Positions 14,250 through 14,299 of a stretch of DNA of 14,299 bases are shown piece after piece (position 1 is the stretch's first letter; every line of letters starts with the position of its first letter). The position numbers and the translations under genes are program-made. Under the pieces are notes generated by a model that saw only the letters and a list, made by a program, of their open reading frames with translations, made no database searches and had not been told where the DNA came from. Source of the DNA: Dialister sp. (GTDB lineage: Bacteria; Bacillota; Negativicutes; Veillonellales; Dialisteraceae); assembly GCA_022722495.1 (NCBI GenBank), contig JAIJLI010000022.1, forward strand, positions 1-14,299. Reading direction: 5' to 3'.

Positions 14250-14299
14250 ATGACAGAGAATATTATGAGCGAGGAACAATACAACGAATTGCTGAAAGC
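14250..14299 (+). CDS. Start of an unidentified gene (partial, runs off the window)
   Basis: ATG 14250 is open to the window edge, 16 codons: MTENIMSEEQYNELLK. Its ATG overlaps the TGA (14251-14253) of an upstream frame, the usual sign of coupled genes. An internal ATG (14265, MSEEQYNELL) is an alternative start. Too short to identify. Confidence 0.35.
   Translation, partial: MTENIMSEEQYNELLK

Noticed and set aside
1..14299. CRISPR array, tRNA or transposase with inverted ends
   Set aside because: I looked for regularly spaced direct repeats, cloverleaf-like segments and DDE or tyrosine-recombinase motifs and saw none; the dyads present are single and local.

Overview
The window looks like a chromosomal segment from a Bacteroidota bacterium, most likely a Prevotellaceae (Prevotella/Segatella-type) host. 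The evidence is a textbook Bacteroidetes promoter (TTTG, 20-nt spacer, TAttTTTG) ahead of the gene at 1559, the lack of clear Shine-Dalgarno sequences before most starts, protein flavour throughout, and two GC-richer intergenic segments that resemble dispersed intergenic repeats I associate with this group. No tRNA, rRNA, integrase, transposase or CRISPR array is visible. The species cannot be fixed from the sequence alone.

Layout: the 3' tail of a gene (1-101); an intergenic stretch with two sharp dyads; an unrecognised 411-aa protein (235-1470); a promoter followed by a probable toxin-antitoxin operon (Panacea/SocA-domain antitoxin 1559-2125, toxin-like partner 2122-2613, and a previously uncounted 49-aa ORF 2626-2775); an AT-rich SIR2-domain protein (2835-4394); a structured GC-richer intergenic repeat segment; rmlC (4702-5289) for dTDP-rhamnose synthesis; a small gene broken by one in-frame TAA (5296-5751); a 37-codon fragment whose C-terminus matches the tail at the window start; a terminator; and a STAND/NACHT-like NTPase (6140-8272). 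After a decayed ORF (8393-8708) comes a three-gene group: a DUF262-type GmrSD-like protein (8743-10377), a short ABC/RecF-type ATPase 6 nt behind it (10384-11814), and, past a repeat and a UUCG-loop hairpin, a GHKL ATPase fused to a PD-(D/E)XK-like nuclease (12118-14127). The end carries a short flippase-like N-terminal fragment and the start of another gene.

Reading: this is an accessory island dense in immunity-type genes (TA module, SIR2, NACHT-like NTPase, DUF262/ATPase/GHKL-nuclease group) set in or beside a surface-polysaccharide locus (rmlC, flippase-like remnant). The immunity genes are visibly AT-rich, while rmlC and the first two genes are not (spot counts: 18/60 G+C at 3421-3480 against 28/60 at 4801-4860), which fits horizontal acquisition. 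Broken genes at the joints (5296-5751, 5759-5872, 8393-8708, 14132-14215) fit repeated insertion and decay. The best candidate for something undescribed is the 8743-14127 group: a DUF262 protein whose C-terminal HNH residues appear lost, an SMC-like ATPase without a long coiled coil, and a GHKL-nuclease fusion that could supply the cutting activity.
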